DNA of 10,455 bases from Burkholderiaceae bacterium (GCA_019428955.1 JAHYJF010000110.1:1-10455); one strand, 5' to 3'; positions 1 through 7,577 are shown, counted from the first letter of the stretch. Numbers and translations are program-made. The notes: generated by a model from the sequence alone, not told the origin.

Positions 1-452
1 ACGAGGATCACCGGCATGGAGAGGCGGGTGGTCACCAGGAAACTCACGACCATGTCGGTCCGACCACCGAAATAGCCGGCCAGCATGCCCATCGTGGTAC
101 CGATCAGCCCCGAAATCAGCGCCACCGAAATACCGATCAGCAGCGAGATGCGTCCCCCGTAGAACAACCGCGAAAGATAATCGCGGCCCAGCGGGTCGGT
201 GCCTAGCGGGTGCAGCCAGGAACCCGCGTCGTACCACACCGGCGGCACCGTACGGTTCACCAGATCCTGCGCGTAGGCATCGTGCGGGGAGAGCCACGGC
301 GCGAACAACGCAACAACCACGATCACCAGCAAGAGGGTTCCGCCGACCATCACTGCCCGGTTGCGCACGATCCGGCGCCACAGCCGGATGCGAGGCTGCG
401 CGGCGCCGGCCATCCCCGGCAAGCCCTCGACCCCCGCCAAGCTCGTCGTCAT
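1..452 (-). CDS. ABC transporter permease, DppC/OppC type (partial, C-terminal end outside window)
   Basis: Second inner-membrane permease of a peptide/nickel/opine-type ABC importer. Reading the minus strand from an ATG at 450-452 gives 150 codons with no stop before the window edge. The N-terminus is cytosolic and basic, followed by one membrane helix at about residues 34-51. The family hallmark HPLGTDPLGRD lies at residues 81-91, then a Tyr-Gly-Gly-Arg stretch and a second hydrophobic segment at about 102-126. The EAA loop that contacts the ATPase should lie in the missing half. The start codon is 3 bp after the stop of the DppB-type gene, so translation is probably coupled, and no separate promoter fits. 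Family and orientation are secure. The transported substrate is not, because dipeptide, oligopeptide, nickel, glutathione and opine importers share this architecture. Confidence 0.93.
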   Translation of the reverse strand, partial: MTTSLAGVEGLPGMAGAAQPRIRLWRRIVRNRAVMVGGTLLLVIVVVALFAPWLSPHDAYAQDLVNRTVPPVWYDAGSWLHPLGTDPLGRDYLSRLFYGGRISLLIGISVALISGLIGTTMGMLAGYFGGRTDMVVSFLVTTRLSMPVIL

Positions 453-455
453 CGC

Positions 456-1373
456 TCAGGCCACCCGGATGCGCGGATCGAGCCACGCGTTGGCCACGTC
501 CGAGGCGAGCGTGAGCACCACGTAGATCACCGAGAGCAGCAGCACGATGCTCTGCATCACCGGAAAGTCCTTGAAGGTTATGCTCTGGTAAGCGAGGTAG
601 CCGAGGCCATCGAGCGCGAAGATGGTCTCGACCACCACCGATCCACCCAACAGGAAGCCGAGCTGCACCGCGGTCAACGCGACCACCGGCACCACCGCGT
701 TGCGCAGCGCGTGCTTGAAGATCACGCTGCTTGTGGGCAAGCCCTTGGCCCGCGCGGTGCGAATGTAATCGGCCTCGAGCACCTCGATCATTCCCGCACG
801 GATCAACCGCATGAATGCGGGCGCGGCGTAGTAGCCCAGGGCGATGGTCGGCATCACGAAGTGCTGCCAAGTTTCGCTGCCCGACACCGGCAGCCAGCGC
901 AACATGATCGAAAACACCATGATCAGCAGCAGAGCGAAGAAGAAATTGGGTAAGGCCTGCCCGACGACCGCGGTGGCCAGGCACAGGCGGTCGATCCAGC
1001 TATTGCGATAGATCGCCGCCAGCACGCCGAGCGGGACCGAGATCGCCAGCGCAAAGGTGAGCGACAACATGCCCAGCACCAGTGTCGTCTTCAACTTCGA
1101 GAAGATCAGGGGGGCGGCCGGCGTCTTGAAGTAGATCGATTCGCCGAAGTCGCCGCGCACCGTCTTGCCCAGCCACTCGACGTACTGCACCGGCAGAGGG
1201 CGATCAAAGCCATAGGTCTGCCGGACCATCTCGATATCGGCCGCGCTCGCCCCTTCACCGGCAATCGCAATCGCCGGATCACCAGAGAGGCGCAGCAGCA
1301 GAAAGGCAATCATCGAAACGGCCAGGGCGACGAGAACCGCCAGCCCCAGCCGTTTCAGGATGTAGAAGAGCAT
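456..1373 (-). CDS. ABC transporter permease, DppB/OppB type
   Basis: First permease subunit of the same importer, 305 residues, a normal length for the DppB/OppB family. The N-terminus is the usual one: a short basic segment, a helix at about residues 9-28, then a periplasmic stretch with Leu-Ser-Gly-Asp-Pro at 29-33. Further hydrophobic segments lie at about 98-122, 136-160, 178-197, 230-250 and 276-295. The EAA-type cytoplasmic loop reads EADYIRTARAKG at 200-211 and is followed by HALRNAVVPV at 221-230, both diagnostic of the family. The start at 1371-1373 lies 13 bp past the stop of the solute-binding protein gene, with only a weak Shine-Dalgarno match, which fits coupled translation. The gene for the partner permease follows after 3 bp. 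Confidence 0.96.
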   Translation of the reverse strand: MLFYILKRLGLAVLVALAVSMIAFLLLRLSGDPAIAIAGEGASAADIEMVRQTYGFDRPLPVQYVEWLGKTVRGDFGESIYFKTPAAPLIFSKLKTTLVLGMLSLTFALAISVPLGVLAAIYRNSWIDRLCLATAVVGQALPNFFFALLLIMVFSIMLRWLPVSGSETWQHFVMPTIALGYYAAPAFMRLIRAGMIEVLEADYIRTARAKGLPTSSVIFKHALRNAVVPVVALTAVQLGFLLGGSVVVETIFALDGLGYLAYQSITFKDFPVMQSIVLLLSVIYVVLTLASDVANAWLDPRIRVA

Positions 1374-1386
1374 CAGCGAGCGACCA

Positions 1387-2928
1387 TTACTTCCAGGTCA
1401 TTTCCCAGAACCGCACCATCTCGTCCGGATACGCCGAGAAGTTCAGTTCCTTGCTGGCGACGTAGAACACGGGCAGCGACCACAGCGGCACCGAGTAAAC
1501 GTTCTCGGCGATGATCTTCAAGGCTTGCTGGTAGGCCTGCTTGCGCGCCTGCGGGTCGACCGAGTTGTTGCCCTTGAACAGCAGGTCACGCACCTTGGGG
1601 TCGCGATTGATGTCATCGGGTCCGAGGGTGAAGTAGACCGGCGTGGAAGCCGAAACGTCGTTGACCGAGAACGACCCCCAGGTCTGGTGCGACATGGACG
1701 CCCTGTTGCTGCGCACCGCGTCGCGCATCGCCGCGTACTGGGAGAAATTCAGCTTCGCCCGGATGCCGACGGCCTGCAGGTTGCTGATGATGGCCTCGGT
1801 CTGGTTGCGCTCGCGGTAGGCGACGATCTCGGTGTCAAAGCCGTTCGGAAATCCGGCCTCGGCCAGCAGCCTCTTGGAGAGCGCCGGATCGTAGGCGTAG
1901 CGCGGGGCGCCCTCGTCGGTGCAGCCGAACTGCGTCGGGAAGCACTGGGTGTTGAGCACCCGCGACCCCGCCCCGACGATGTTCTTAACGATCGATTCGC
2001 GGTCGATCGCGTGAATAATCGCCTTGCGCACCCGGATGTCCTTGATCTGAGGGGTCGGCGCGCCTTCGAGCGTGTTCAACTGCATGAAGGCAATGCGCAT
2101 CGTCTCGCCGCTCACCACCTGCAGGTGCGGCACCTTGGCGGCCTGCTCGGCCTGGTCCTTGGGCACGTGCATGATCAGATCAGCTCCGCCCGCCAGCGCC
2201 TCGGCCATCTGGGTCTGGCGATCGGGAATGAAACGAATCTCGATCTTGCCGATCTTCGCCGCTCCCTTGGGCGAATCCTTGAAGTAGTTGGCGTTACGTT
2301 CCAAGGTGATCGACTTCCCTGGGGTGTAGGCCGTGACCTTGAACGGACCGGTGCCGACCGGCTTGGCGTTCATCCCTGCCGGGCCGACCGCGGCGTAATA
2401 CTTGGCCGGATGCATGACCACCGGACCCGCCAGGTACTCGATCGCCGCCGGGAACACCTGCTTGGTGATCACCCGGACCTTGTACGGGCCGAGTTTCTCG
2501 GCCTTCTCGATCCAGTTGACGTTTTGCTGGGTCGTGACCTTGCTGGCCGGATTGGCGACGAAGTTCAGGGTGTAGACGACTGAATCCGCATCGAAATCCT
2601 CGCCATTGTGAAACTTCACGCCCTCGCGCAAATCGAACTCGATGGTGCGATCGTCGATCTGTTTCCAGCTCTTGGCGAGATTGCCGACGTACTCGTTGGT
2701 CTTGGGGTCGCGGTAGACCAGCGTGTCCCAGACCTGGGCGCCGATGATCACCCCGATGCGCACGTTATTGAAGAATGGATCCACGCTTTCGGGTGCCTGG
2801 TCATAGGCAAAACGGATCGTGTCGTCCTTCTTGCCGGCCGCCGCCGGCCCTGTGGCCACCAGCAGACTGACGAACAATGCGCCGATGGCCAGCTTGAATA
2901 CCGGACTGCCGAGCTTGTGGGTCTTCAT
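1387..2928 (-). CDS. ABC transporter periplasmic substrate-binding protein, family 5 (DppA/OppA-like)
   Basis: Periplasmic receptor for the importer, 513 residues, typical for SBP_bac_5 proteins. A Sec signal peptide is clear: a basic start, a hydrophobic core at about residues 11-26 and an Ala-Ala-Ala site at 29-31. There is no lipobox cysteine, so the protein should be soluble in the periplasm. Family signatures include LREGVKFHNGEDFDADSV at 100-117, GTGPFKVTAYTPG at 192-204, RNANYF at 211-216 and DIRVRKAI at 297-304. Two mature cysteines, C329 and C336, are close enough to form a disulfide. A strong ribosome site AAGGAG (plus-strand 2935-2940) lies 6 bp before the ATG, the best in the operon, which suits an abundant binding protein. 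The substrate could be a peptide or a non-peptide. The acyl-CoA genes upstream favour a carboxylic-acid or acyl-bearing ligand, but this is inference. Confidence 0.95.
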   Translation of the reverse strand: MKTHKLGSPVFKLAIGALFVSLLVATGPAAAGKKDDTIRFAYDQAPESVDPFFNNVRIGVIIGAQVWDTLVYRDPKTNEYVGNLAKSWKQIDDRTIEFDLREGVKFHNGEDFDADSVVYTLNFVANPASKVTTQQNVNWIEKAEKLGPYKVRVITKQVFPAAIEYLAGPVVMHPAKYYAAVGPAGMNAKPVGTGPFKVTAYTPGKSITLERNANYFKDSPKGAAKIGKIEIRFIPDRQTQMAEALAGGADLIMHVPKDQAEQAAKVPHLQVVSGETMRIAFMQLNTLEGAPTPQIKDIRVRKAIIHAIDRESIVKNIVGAGSRVLNTQCFPTQFGCTDEGAPRYAYDPALSKRLLAEAGFPNGFDTEIVAYRERNQTEAIISNLQAVGIRAKLNFSQYAAMRDAVRSNRASMSHQTWGSFSVNDVSASTPVYFTLGPDDINRDPKVRDLLFKGNNSVDPQARKQAYQQALKIIAENVYSVPLWSLPVFYVASKELNFSAYPDEMVRFWEMTWK

Positions 2929-3049
2929 CCGTGTCTCCTTAATAATGGATTAGAAGCGGAACCGAGCGCGCAGCGTATACCCTATGCCGATGCACGGCAA
3001 ACGATGATTGACGGCCCGGTGCGCCAACCGCACGCCGAACGATCGAAGC
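2929..3049 (-). promoter_or_regulatory. Intergenic gap before the solute-binding protein gene; possible internal promoter
   Basis: This 121-bp gap is the longest inside the minus-strand operon. Reading the minus strand it holds a -10-like TATACG (plus-strand 2974-2979), but upstream TTTGCC/TTGCCG elements are only about 15-16 bp away, so the promoter match is poor. A small inverted repeat, TGCCG-ATGCA-CGGCA, lies at 2985-2999 and could be a short hairpin after the hydratase gene or a binding site. The AAGGAG ribosome site of the next gene is at 2935-2940. A second promoter giving separate expression of the transporter is plausible but weakly supported. Confidence 0.25.
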
Positions 3050-3811
3050 TCACCGCCCCTGGGCGTTGAATCCGCTGATCCGCACCGCCGTATCGGGATC
3101 TGCGAAACACGCCATCGCTGAGCGCTGCTCGGCGTCCAGCGCCGCGCGCAGTTGCGCGCCCAGATCATGCGTCAGCACGCGCTTGAGCAACCTGGTGGCG
3201 TTGGCCGAGCGCGCCGCCACCTGCCGCGCCAGCTCCATCGCCTGCGCCATTAGCTCGGCCCGCGGGACCACCCGGTTGACCAGGCCCAGGCGCTGCAAGG
3301 ACGCCGCGTCCTGGCGCTCGCCGAGCACGATCAGCTCCACCGTGCGCTGGTAACCGAGGGCCTGCGGCAGCAGGCAGGTGACGCCGCCGGTCACGAAGTG
3401 CCCGAGCGCCATCTCGGGGAAGAAGCACACCAGGTCGTCGGCGGCCACCACCAGGTCGCAGTTGAGCACCCATTCGAACCCGCCCCCGACAGCGTAGCCG
3501 TGGACGGCGCCGATCACCAGCTTCGGCCCGAACATCAGGTCGCGGGTGACTTGCTGGATCTGCTCGCAGGTTCGGGCGATCAGCTCCGGTGTCGCCGCCT
3601 GCTCACCGAATTCCTTGAGATCGTCGCCGGCGCAGAAGGCCCGCCCGGCGCCGGTGAACACGATCACCCGCGTCGCCGGGTCGGCCTGCGCCTGCACCAG
3701 GGCCTGATGCAGTTCGGTCAGCAGCTGGGTGCCGATCGCGTTGAGCCGTTCGGGCCGGCTGAGCGTCACCACGCTGACCGGACCATCGTTGGCGAGTATC
3801 ACGTAAGACAT
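3050..3811 (-). CDS. Enoyl-CoA hydratase/isomerase family protein (crotonase superfamily)
   Basis: Crotonase-fold enzyme, 253 residues from the chosen start, a normal length. It would add water to a trans-2-enoyl-CoA or isomerise it, in the cytosol. Oxyanion-hole regions are visible as FCAGDDLKEF at 59-68 and HGYAVGGGFEWVLNCD at 104-119. Both positions of the hydratase catalytic glutamates are kept: E113 in Gly-Gly-Gly-Phe-Glu and E133 in Phe-Pro-Glu-Met-Ala-Leu-Gly, which favours hydratase activity over other crotonase reactions. The open frame extends 21 codons upstream to 3874. I chose the ATG at 3809-3811 because GAGGAG sits 6 bp before it and the longer form would overlap the ligase gene with a poorly matching basic N-terminus. 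It starts 19 bp after the ligase stop and belongs to the same operon. The acyl chain it acts on cannot be inferred. Confidence 0.95.
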   Translation of the reverse strand: MSYVILANDGPVSVVTLSRPERLNAIGTQLLTELHQALVQAQADPATRVIVFTGAGRAFCAGDDLKEFGEQAATPELIARTCEQIQQVTRDLMFGPKLVIGAVHGYAVGGGFEWVLNCDLVVAADDLVCFFPEMALGHFVTGGVTCLLPQALGYQRTVELIVLGERQDAASLQRLGLVNRVVPRAELMAQAMELARQVAARSANATRLLKRVLTHDLGAQLRAALDAEQRSAMACFADPDTAVRISGFNAQGR

Positions 3812-3830
3812 CAGTTTCTCCTCAAGCAAG

Positions 3831-5429
3831 TCATTCGCCGGCCGCGTCGCGGCGCGCCGGCTGCGCTTGTTCACGATCCCAGGTGTCGGCGGTCACGCCC
3901 TGCTCGCGCAGGCGGAATTTCTCCACCTTGTCGGTGGGCGTCTTGGGCAGCGCCGGCAGCAGACGCAAGTAGCGCGGCGCCATGAAGCGCGCCATCTTCC
4001 GGCCGCAGAAATCCCACAGCTCAGGGGCCTGGAGCTCGGCTCCGGGGCGCGCCACCACGCAGGCCAGCACTTCCTCTTCGCTGAGTTCACTGGGCACGCC
4101 GATCACTGCGCACGCGAGCACGTCGGGGTGCGATTCGATCACCATCTCCACTTCCGCCGCGGAGATGTTCTCGCCGCGCCGCCGCACCACGTCCTTGCTG
4201 CGTCCGACAAAATAGAAGAAACCATCGGCGTCCTGGCGCAACAGGTCGCCGGTATGAAACCGGCCGCCGCGCAGCGCCTGCTTGCTCACCTCCGGCATGC
4301 CGTAATAGCCGTGCATGATGACTGAGGGTTCCAGCGGCCGGATTACCAGCTCGCCGGTTTGCCCACGGGGCACCTCTGCTCCCTTCTCATCGACCAGCAG
4401 CAATTCGAAGGGTCCCAGCGCCTTGCCGCAGGACCCCGGTCGCCGCGGTTCGTCGAGCGGCGGGTAGATCATCACGCCGGCTTCGGTCAGGCCGTAGAGC
4501 TCCACCAGCCGGCAACCGAACCGGGCTTCGAACTCCGGCGCCCAGGCGGGCAGCGGCACCCCCCAGCCGAGCCGCGCCCGGTGGTCGCGATCGCCCGGTG
4601 CCGGTGGCCGCTTGAAGAGCATCGTCAGGGTCGCGCCCATGAAGTCGAAAACCGTCGCTCGCAACGCGCGCATCTCGTCCCAGAAACGCGAAACGCTGAA
4701 GCGCTCCCCGATGGCGGCGACAGCGCGCAACAACAGCGCCGGGACAACCGTCATCACCGCCGCATCGAGATGGAACAGCGGGTAGGGGCAGTAGAGCACA
4801 TCGTCGGCGCGCAGCCCGAGCCCGGCGCTGCTCAGGCGCGCGTGGGTCAGCACGAAGCGGTGCGGGATCATCGCCGCTTTCGACGCCCCCGTGCTGCCTG
4901 AGGTGTAGAGCAGCAGGCAGAGTTCGTCAGCGGCGACGTCTGCCCTCGCTGTGGGCGCGAGCTCCGTCGCCGCGCGCAACGTCGCATAGGGCTGGAAACC
5001 TTCCTCTTGCCGCTCGCCAACCAGGACCACCGCGGCAATCGCGCCCAGGCTTGCACGCACCTCCGCCAAGGGCGCCAGCAGGGTTTCATGAACCACCAGA
5101 AGACGGCTGTCAACAAGGTTGATGGCATTGGCCAGCAACTCGCCGCGAAAGGAGGTGTTGACCGGCGCTGTGACCGCACCGAGCTTGGCCAGCGCGAACC
5201 ACAGCACCACGAACTCGATGCAGTTGGGCAGCATCAGGCTGACGTTGTCGCCGCGCGCCACGCCCAGTGCCTGGAGGCCGGCGGCAACCCGATCCGACTC
5301 GGCGTCTATCGTGCCGTAACTCCATTCCCCGCCCATCATCCGGATGAAGGGCCGCTGCGGGCAATCCGCAGCGGCGCGACGCAAGGCCCCACCGAGCGAG
5401 GCCTCGATCGTCAAGTCCGGTGACGGCAT
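3831..5429 (-). CDS. Acyl-CoA ligase, class I adenylate-forming (AMP-binding) enzyme
   Basis: ATP-dependent acid:CoA ligase of 532 residues, which would activate a carboxylic acid to its acyl-CoA through an acyl-adenylate. The phosphate-binding loop YTSGSTGASK is at 175-184, the YGLTE motif at 312-316 and the TGDL motif, with the ribose-binding Asp, at 393-396. The hinge and CoA-binding stretch is GRSKDVVRRRGENISAAEVE at 409-428. The A10 region reads PKTPTDKVEKFRLRE, so the catalytic lysine is probably K501, preceded by Asp instead of the common Gly. This resembles carnitine/crotonobetaine-type and other short or branched acid ligases more than long-chain FadD, from memory. The ATG at 5427-5429 is preceded by a G-rich but not ideal ribosome site. 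It lies between the dehydrogenase (33 bp) and hydratase (19 bp) genes. Substrate unknown. Confidence 0.94.
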   Translation of the reverse strand: MPSPDLTIEASLGGALRRAAADCPQRPFIRMMGGEWSYGTIDAESDRVAAGLQALGVARGDNVSLMLPNCIEFVVLWFALAKLGAVTAPVNTSFRGELLANAINLVDSRLLVVHETLLAPLAEVRASLGAIAAVVLVGERQEEGFQPYATLRAATELAPTARADVAADELCLLLYTSGSTGASKAAMIPHRFVLTHARLSSAGLGLRADDVLYCPYPLFHLDAAVMTVVPALLLRAVAAIGERFSVSRFWDEMRALRATVFDFMGATLTMLFKRPPAPGDRDHRARLGWGVPLPAWAPEFEARFGCRLVELYGLTEAGVMIYPPLDEPRRPGSCGKALGPFELLLVDEKGAEVPRGQTGELVIRPLEPSVIMHGYYGMPEVSKQALRGGRFHTGDLLRQDADGFFYFVGRSKDVVRRRGENISAAEVEMVIESHPDVLACAVIGVPSELSEEEVLACVVARPGAELQAPELWDFCGRKMARFMAPRYLRLLPALPKTPTDKVEKFRLREQGVTADTWDREQAQPARRDAAGE

Positions 5430-5462
5430 CGGGTCGCCCCCCGCGTGGTCGTCAGGGCTGCA

Positions 5463-6746
5463 TCATTTCGAAGCGGCGCCGGGCGGCGTTTCAAGATCCG
5501 ATGGCAGCGTGAAGTAGGGTACGCTGCGCCCCGGATTGGCGCGCGCCTTGCCGAGTTCGTCGCGGGCAACGTTGCGCAGGTGCACCTGGTCCGGGCCATC
5601 GAAGAAGCGCAGCGCCCGACCCCAGGTCCAGAGATAGGCAAGCGGGGTGTCGGGAGTGAGTCCCATGCCGCCGAAGACCTGCATCGCCCGATCGACCACC
5701 CTGGTCTGGAGCCTGCCGGCGATCAGCTTGATCGCTGAGACGTCGATGCGCGCCGCCTTGTTGCCGAGCTCGTCGATCTTCCAGGCGGCACGCAGGACCA
5801 GCAGCCGTGCCTGGTCGATCTCGACCCGCGACTCGGCGATCCAGTCCTGGATGTTGGCGTAGTCGGCCAGGTACTTGCCGAAGGCGCGCCGCTCCAGCGC
5901 CCGGTCGCACATCAGCTCGAGGGCCACCTCGCATTGGCCGATGGTGCGCATGCAGTGGTGAATCCGTCCCGGGCCGAGCCGCGCCTGGGCCATCGCGAAA
6001 CCGGAGCCCTCCTCGCCGAGCAGGTTTTCGGCCGGCACCCGGACGTTGCGCAACGTGATTTCGCAGTGACCGTCGGGCGAGATATGGCTCATGATCGGAA
6101 TGTTGCGCACCACCTTGACGCCGGGCGTATCCATCGGCACCAGCACCATGCTGTGGCGAGCGTGACGCGCGGCGGACTCGTCGTCGTTGGAGACCCCCAT
6201 CACGATCGCGATCCTGCAGTTCGGGTGCGCGGCGTTGGAGATGAACCACTTGCGCCCGTTGATCACGTATTCGTTGCCCTCACGCCTGATCGAGGTGCGG
6301 ATATTGGTCGCGTCCGATGAGGCCACGTCGGGCTCGGTCATCGCGAAGGCCGAACGCATCTCGCCATTGAGCAAGGGGCGCAGCCAGCGCTCGTACTGGT
6401 CGGGGGTTGCGAACTGGTGCAGCAACTCCATGTTGCCGGTATCCGGAGCGTTGCAGTTGAACACCTCCGAGGCCCACGGAATGCGACCCATGATCTCGGC
6501 GAGCGGCGCGTACTCCAGGTTCGTCAGCCGGGTGCCCGGCTCGTCGTCGCGCAGTCCGGGCAGGAACATGTTCCACAACCCCTCGGACTTGGCGTAGGCC
6601 TTTATCTCCTCGACCAGCGGGGGCGGGAAAACCCCGCGCTCGACGTCCGCCGTCCAGCGCGGGTTGGCCGGCAGGATCCAGCGTTCCATGATCTCGTTGA
6701 CCCGGCGCTGCAGGTCGAGCACCTTCGGCGAATATGCGAAATCCAT
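5463..6746 (-). CDS. Acyl-CoA dehydrogenase, ACAD10/11-like subgroup
   Basis: FAD-dependent acyl-CoA dehydrogenase, 427 residues, which would introduce the alpha,beta double bond in an acyl-CoA and pass electrons to electron-transfer flavoprotein. The FAD/substrate motif AMTEPDVASSDATN is at 135-148, followed by NGRKWFISNA at 163-172. The C-terminal domain has FGGMGLTPDTPLAYLWTW at 358-375 and FFDGPDQVH at 381-389. These match the ACAD10/11 (FadE34/36-like) branch, where Asp (here D383) replaces the Glu base of short- and medium-chain enzymes. The frame opens 4 codons earlier at 6758, but GGAGGT overlaps that ATG and is ideally spaced 4 bp before the second ATG at 6744-6746, so I chose the latter. 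It is the first gene of the operon. The shorter frames inside it on the same strand are shadows. Confidence 0.94.
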   Translation of the reverse strand: MDFAYSPKVLDLQRRVNEIMERWILPANPRWTADVERGVFPPPLVEEIKAYAKSEGLWNMFLPGLRDDEPGTRLTNLEYAPLAEIMGRIPWASEVFNCNAPDTGNMELLHQFATPDQYERWLRPLLNGEMRSAFAMTEPDVASSDATNIRTSIRREGNEYVINGRKWFISNAAHPNCRIAIVMGVSNDDESAARHARHSMVLVPMDTPGVKVVRNIPIMSHISPDGHCEITLRNVRVPAENLLGEEGSGFAMAQARLGPGRIHHCMRTIGQCEVALELMCDRALERRAFGKYLADYANIQDWIAESRVEIDQARLLVLRAAWKIDELGNKAARIDVSAIKLIAGRLQTRVVDRAMQVFGGMGLTPDTPLAYLWTWGRALRFFDGPDQVHLRNVARDELGKARANPGRSVPYFTLPSDLETPPGAASK

Positions 6747-6989
6747 CCCTACCTCCATGCGAGGGGCGCGCCGAGCTGGCGCCCATGGGGAAGATTATCG
6801 GTCATACCCAAGAGTTGTGTAATTTAATGTGTCTGGCGGGTGGTTCGACATCCCCAGCTACAAAAAGGCCGTTGCGCGACATTCGCCGCTTACATTGAAG
6901 TGTTCTGATGGCGCTGTGGAGGTGTGACCAGTCCTCCAAGACCCAACCGGCAACAGCGCCGGCCTTGATGGAACAACAGGGAGATTGAA
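6747..6989. promoter_or_regulatory. Divergent intergenic region between catabolic operon and Spy-like gene
   Basis: 243 bp without a gene, more AT-rich around 6820-6835 than its surroundings, and presumably holding promoters for both directions. For the minus-strand operon a -10-like GATAAT (plus-strand 6794-6799) is visible 17 bp from TTACAC, but the -35 match is weak. For the plus-strand gene I found no convincing -35/-10 pair; TACATT at 6891-6896 is the nearest -10-like hexamer. The AGGGAGA ribosome site of the plus gene begins at about 6978. No clear operator palindrome was found apart from the leader inverted repeat listed separately. Confidence 0.4.
6910..6960 (+). other. Potential structured 5' leader of the Spy-like gene
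   Basis: Two nested complementary pairs are present. GGCGCTGT (6910-6917) pairs perfectly with ACAGCGCC (6953-6960). GGAGG (6918-6922), directly next to the first arm, pairs with CCTCC (6933-6937) around a 10-nt loop, leaving 15 unpaired bases on the 3' side. No T-tract follows, so it is not an intrinsic terminator. It ends 29 bp before the ATG and does not include the ribosome site. If transcription starts upstream of it, the leader RNA could fold, for mRNA stability or regulation. The pairing is seen directly; the function is unknown and chance is possible in GC-rich DNA. Confidence 0.3.
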
Positions 6990-7559
6990 ATGAAAGTACG
7001 CAGGATTGCATTGGCTCTGGCGGCAGGCGCCGCGATCACGGTAGCGGCGGTGGCCTTCGCCCATCCGGGTGGCTGGGGAATGGGCGGCTACGGCCCGGGT
7101 GCCGGTTACGGTCCCGGCGCAATGATGGGTGGCGGCTATGGCCCCGGCGCAATGATGGGCGGTGGTTACGGCCATGGCGCAATGATGGGCGGCTACGGCC
7201 CCGGTGCAATGATGGGTGGCGGCTACGGCCCCGGCGCGAACTCTGACGCCTGGTTGGAACAATACAAGGCTCAGTTGCAGATAACCCCCGCACAGGAAGG
7301 AGCCTGGACGGCGTACGCTAAGCAGGCTCAGGAACAGTTCGAAGCGATGCGCACCGCGCACCAGGCGATGTTCACTTCGATGCAGGACCCGAAACTCGCC
7401 GCACCTGAACGCGCCGCACTCATGAGCGCGATGATGCAGCAGCGCGGTGCCGCAATGGCTTCATCGGCGGCAGCGCTCAAGGGCCTCTATGCGGCCCTGA
7501 GCCCCGAGCAGCGTGCCTTGATTGACCAAGGCCCGGGAGCCGGTTACCGCCGGCGGTAA
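6990..7559 (+). CDS. Periplasmic LTxxQ-motif (Spy/CpxP-like) protein with Gly/Tyr/Met-rich repeats
   Basis: Exported protein of 189 residues. The signal peptide has a basic start, a hydrophobic core at about 6-22 and an AFA|HP cleavage site at 24/25. Residues 33-83 form a low-complexity domain of six Tyr-Gly-Pro/His-Gly-Ala units, four of them followed by Met-Met-Gly-Gly. Residues 86-180 are helical and contain two LTxxQ-like motifs, LQITPAQ at 96-102 and LSPEQ at 170-174, typical of Spy/CpxP/ZraP-type periplasmic chaperones and metal-stress sensors. I count 17 Met in 189 and no Cys. The ribosome site AGGGAGA is about 5 bp before the ATG. The protein may buffer envelope stress or bind a soft metal through the Met pairs. 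That is inference; the family link rests on the two short motifs and overall layout. Confidence 0.85.
   Translation: MKVRRIALALAAGAAITVAAVAFAHPGGWGMGGYGPGAGYGPGAMMGGGYGPGAMMGGGYGHGAMMGGYGPGAMMGGGYGPGANSDAWLEQYKAQLQITPAQEGAWTAYAKQAQEQFEAMRTAHQAMFTSMQDPKLAAPERAALMSAMMQQRGAAMASSAAALKGLYAALSPEQRALIDQGPGAGYRRR
7086..7238 (+). repeat. In-frame tandem repeats of about 27-30 bp encoding Tyr-Gly-Pro-Gly-Ala-Met-Met-Gly-Gly-Gly
   Basis: The coding DNA repeats a 30-bp unit, with one 27-bp unit and two short 15-18-bp units at the ends, encoding residues 33-83 of the Spy-like protein. Units differ mostly at third positions (ggc/ggt, tac/tat) and in one Pro-to-His change (His62), so the peptide is conserved more than the DNA. 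Such arrays expand and contract by slippage, so copy number may vary between strains. Confidence 0.9.
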
Positions 7560-7577
7560 CCAAGGTTAGGGAACAGG

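Noticed and set aside
210..953. Plus-strand open frame (247 codons) opposite both permease genes
   Set aside because: It spans the boundary of two real genes and its His/Arg/Gln-rich product is typical of antisense high-GC shadow frames.
1525..2583. Long plus-strand open frame (352 codons) opposite the solute-binding protein gene
   Set aside because: It is antisense to a gene with clear family motifs, rich in Arg/Val/Gly/Asp/Leu as expected from the complement of high-GC codons, and shows no recognisable domain or ribosome site.
3812..3874. Upstream ATG extending the enoyl-CoA hydratase by 21 residues
   Set aside because: It would overlap the ligase stop, adds a basic stretch foreign to the family, and the internal ATG at 3809-3811 has a well-spaced GAGGAG.
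5491..6249. Minus-strand open frame (252 codons) inside the acyl-CoA dehydrogenase gene
   Set aside because: Same strand but other frame within a gene with complete motifs; the product is Arg/Gly/Ala-rich low complexity.
7086..7238. Short regular repeats considered as a CRISPR array
   Set aside because: Units are contiguous, in frame and encode a periodic peptide; there are no unique spacers and no cas genes.
6858..7361. Minus-strand open frame with repeated His-His-Cys segments
   Set aside because: The His/Cys pattern is only the reverse complement of the Gly/Tyr/Met repeat array of the Spy-like gene. It lacks a start context and covers the intergenic leader.
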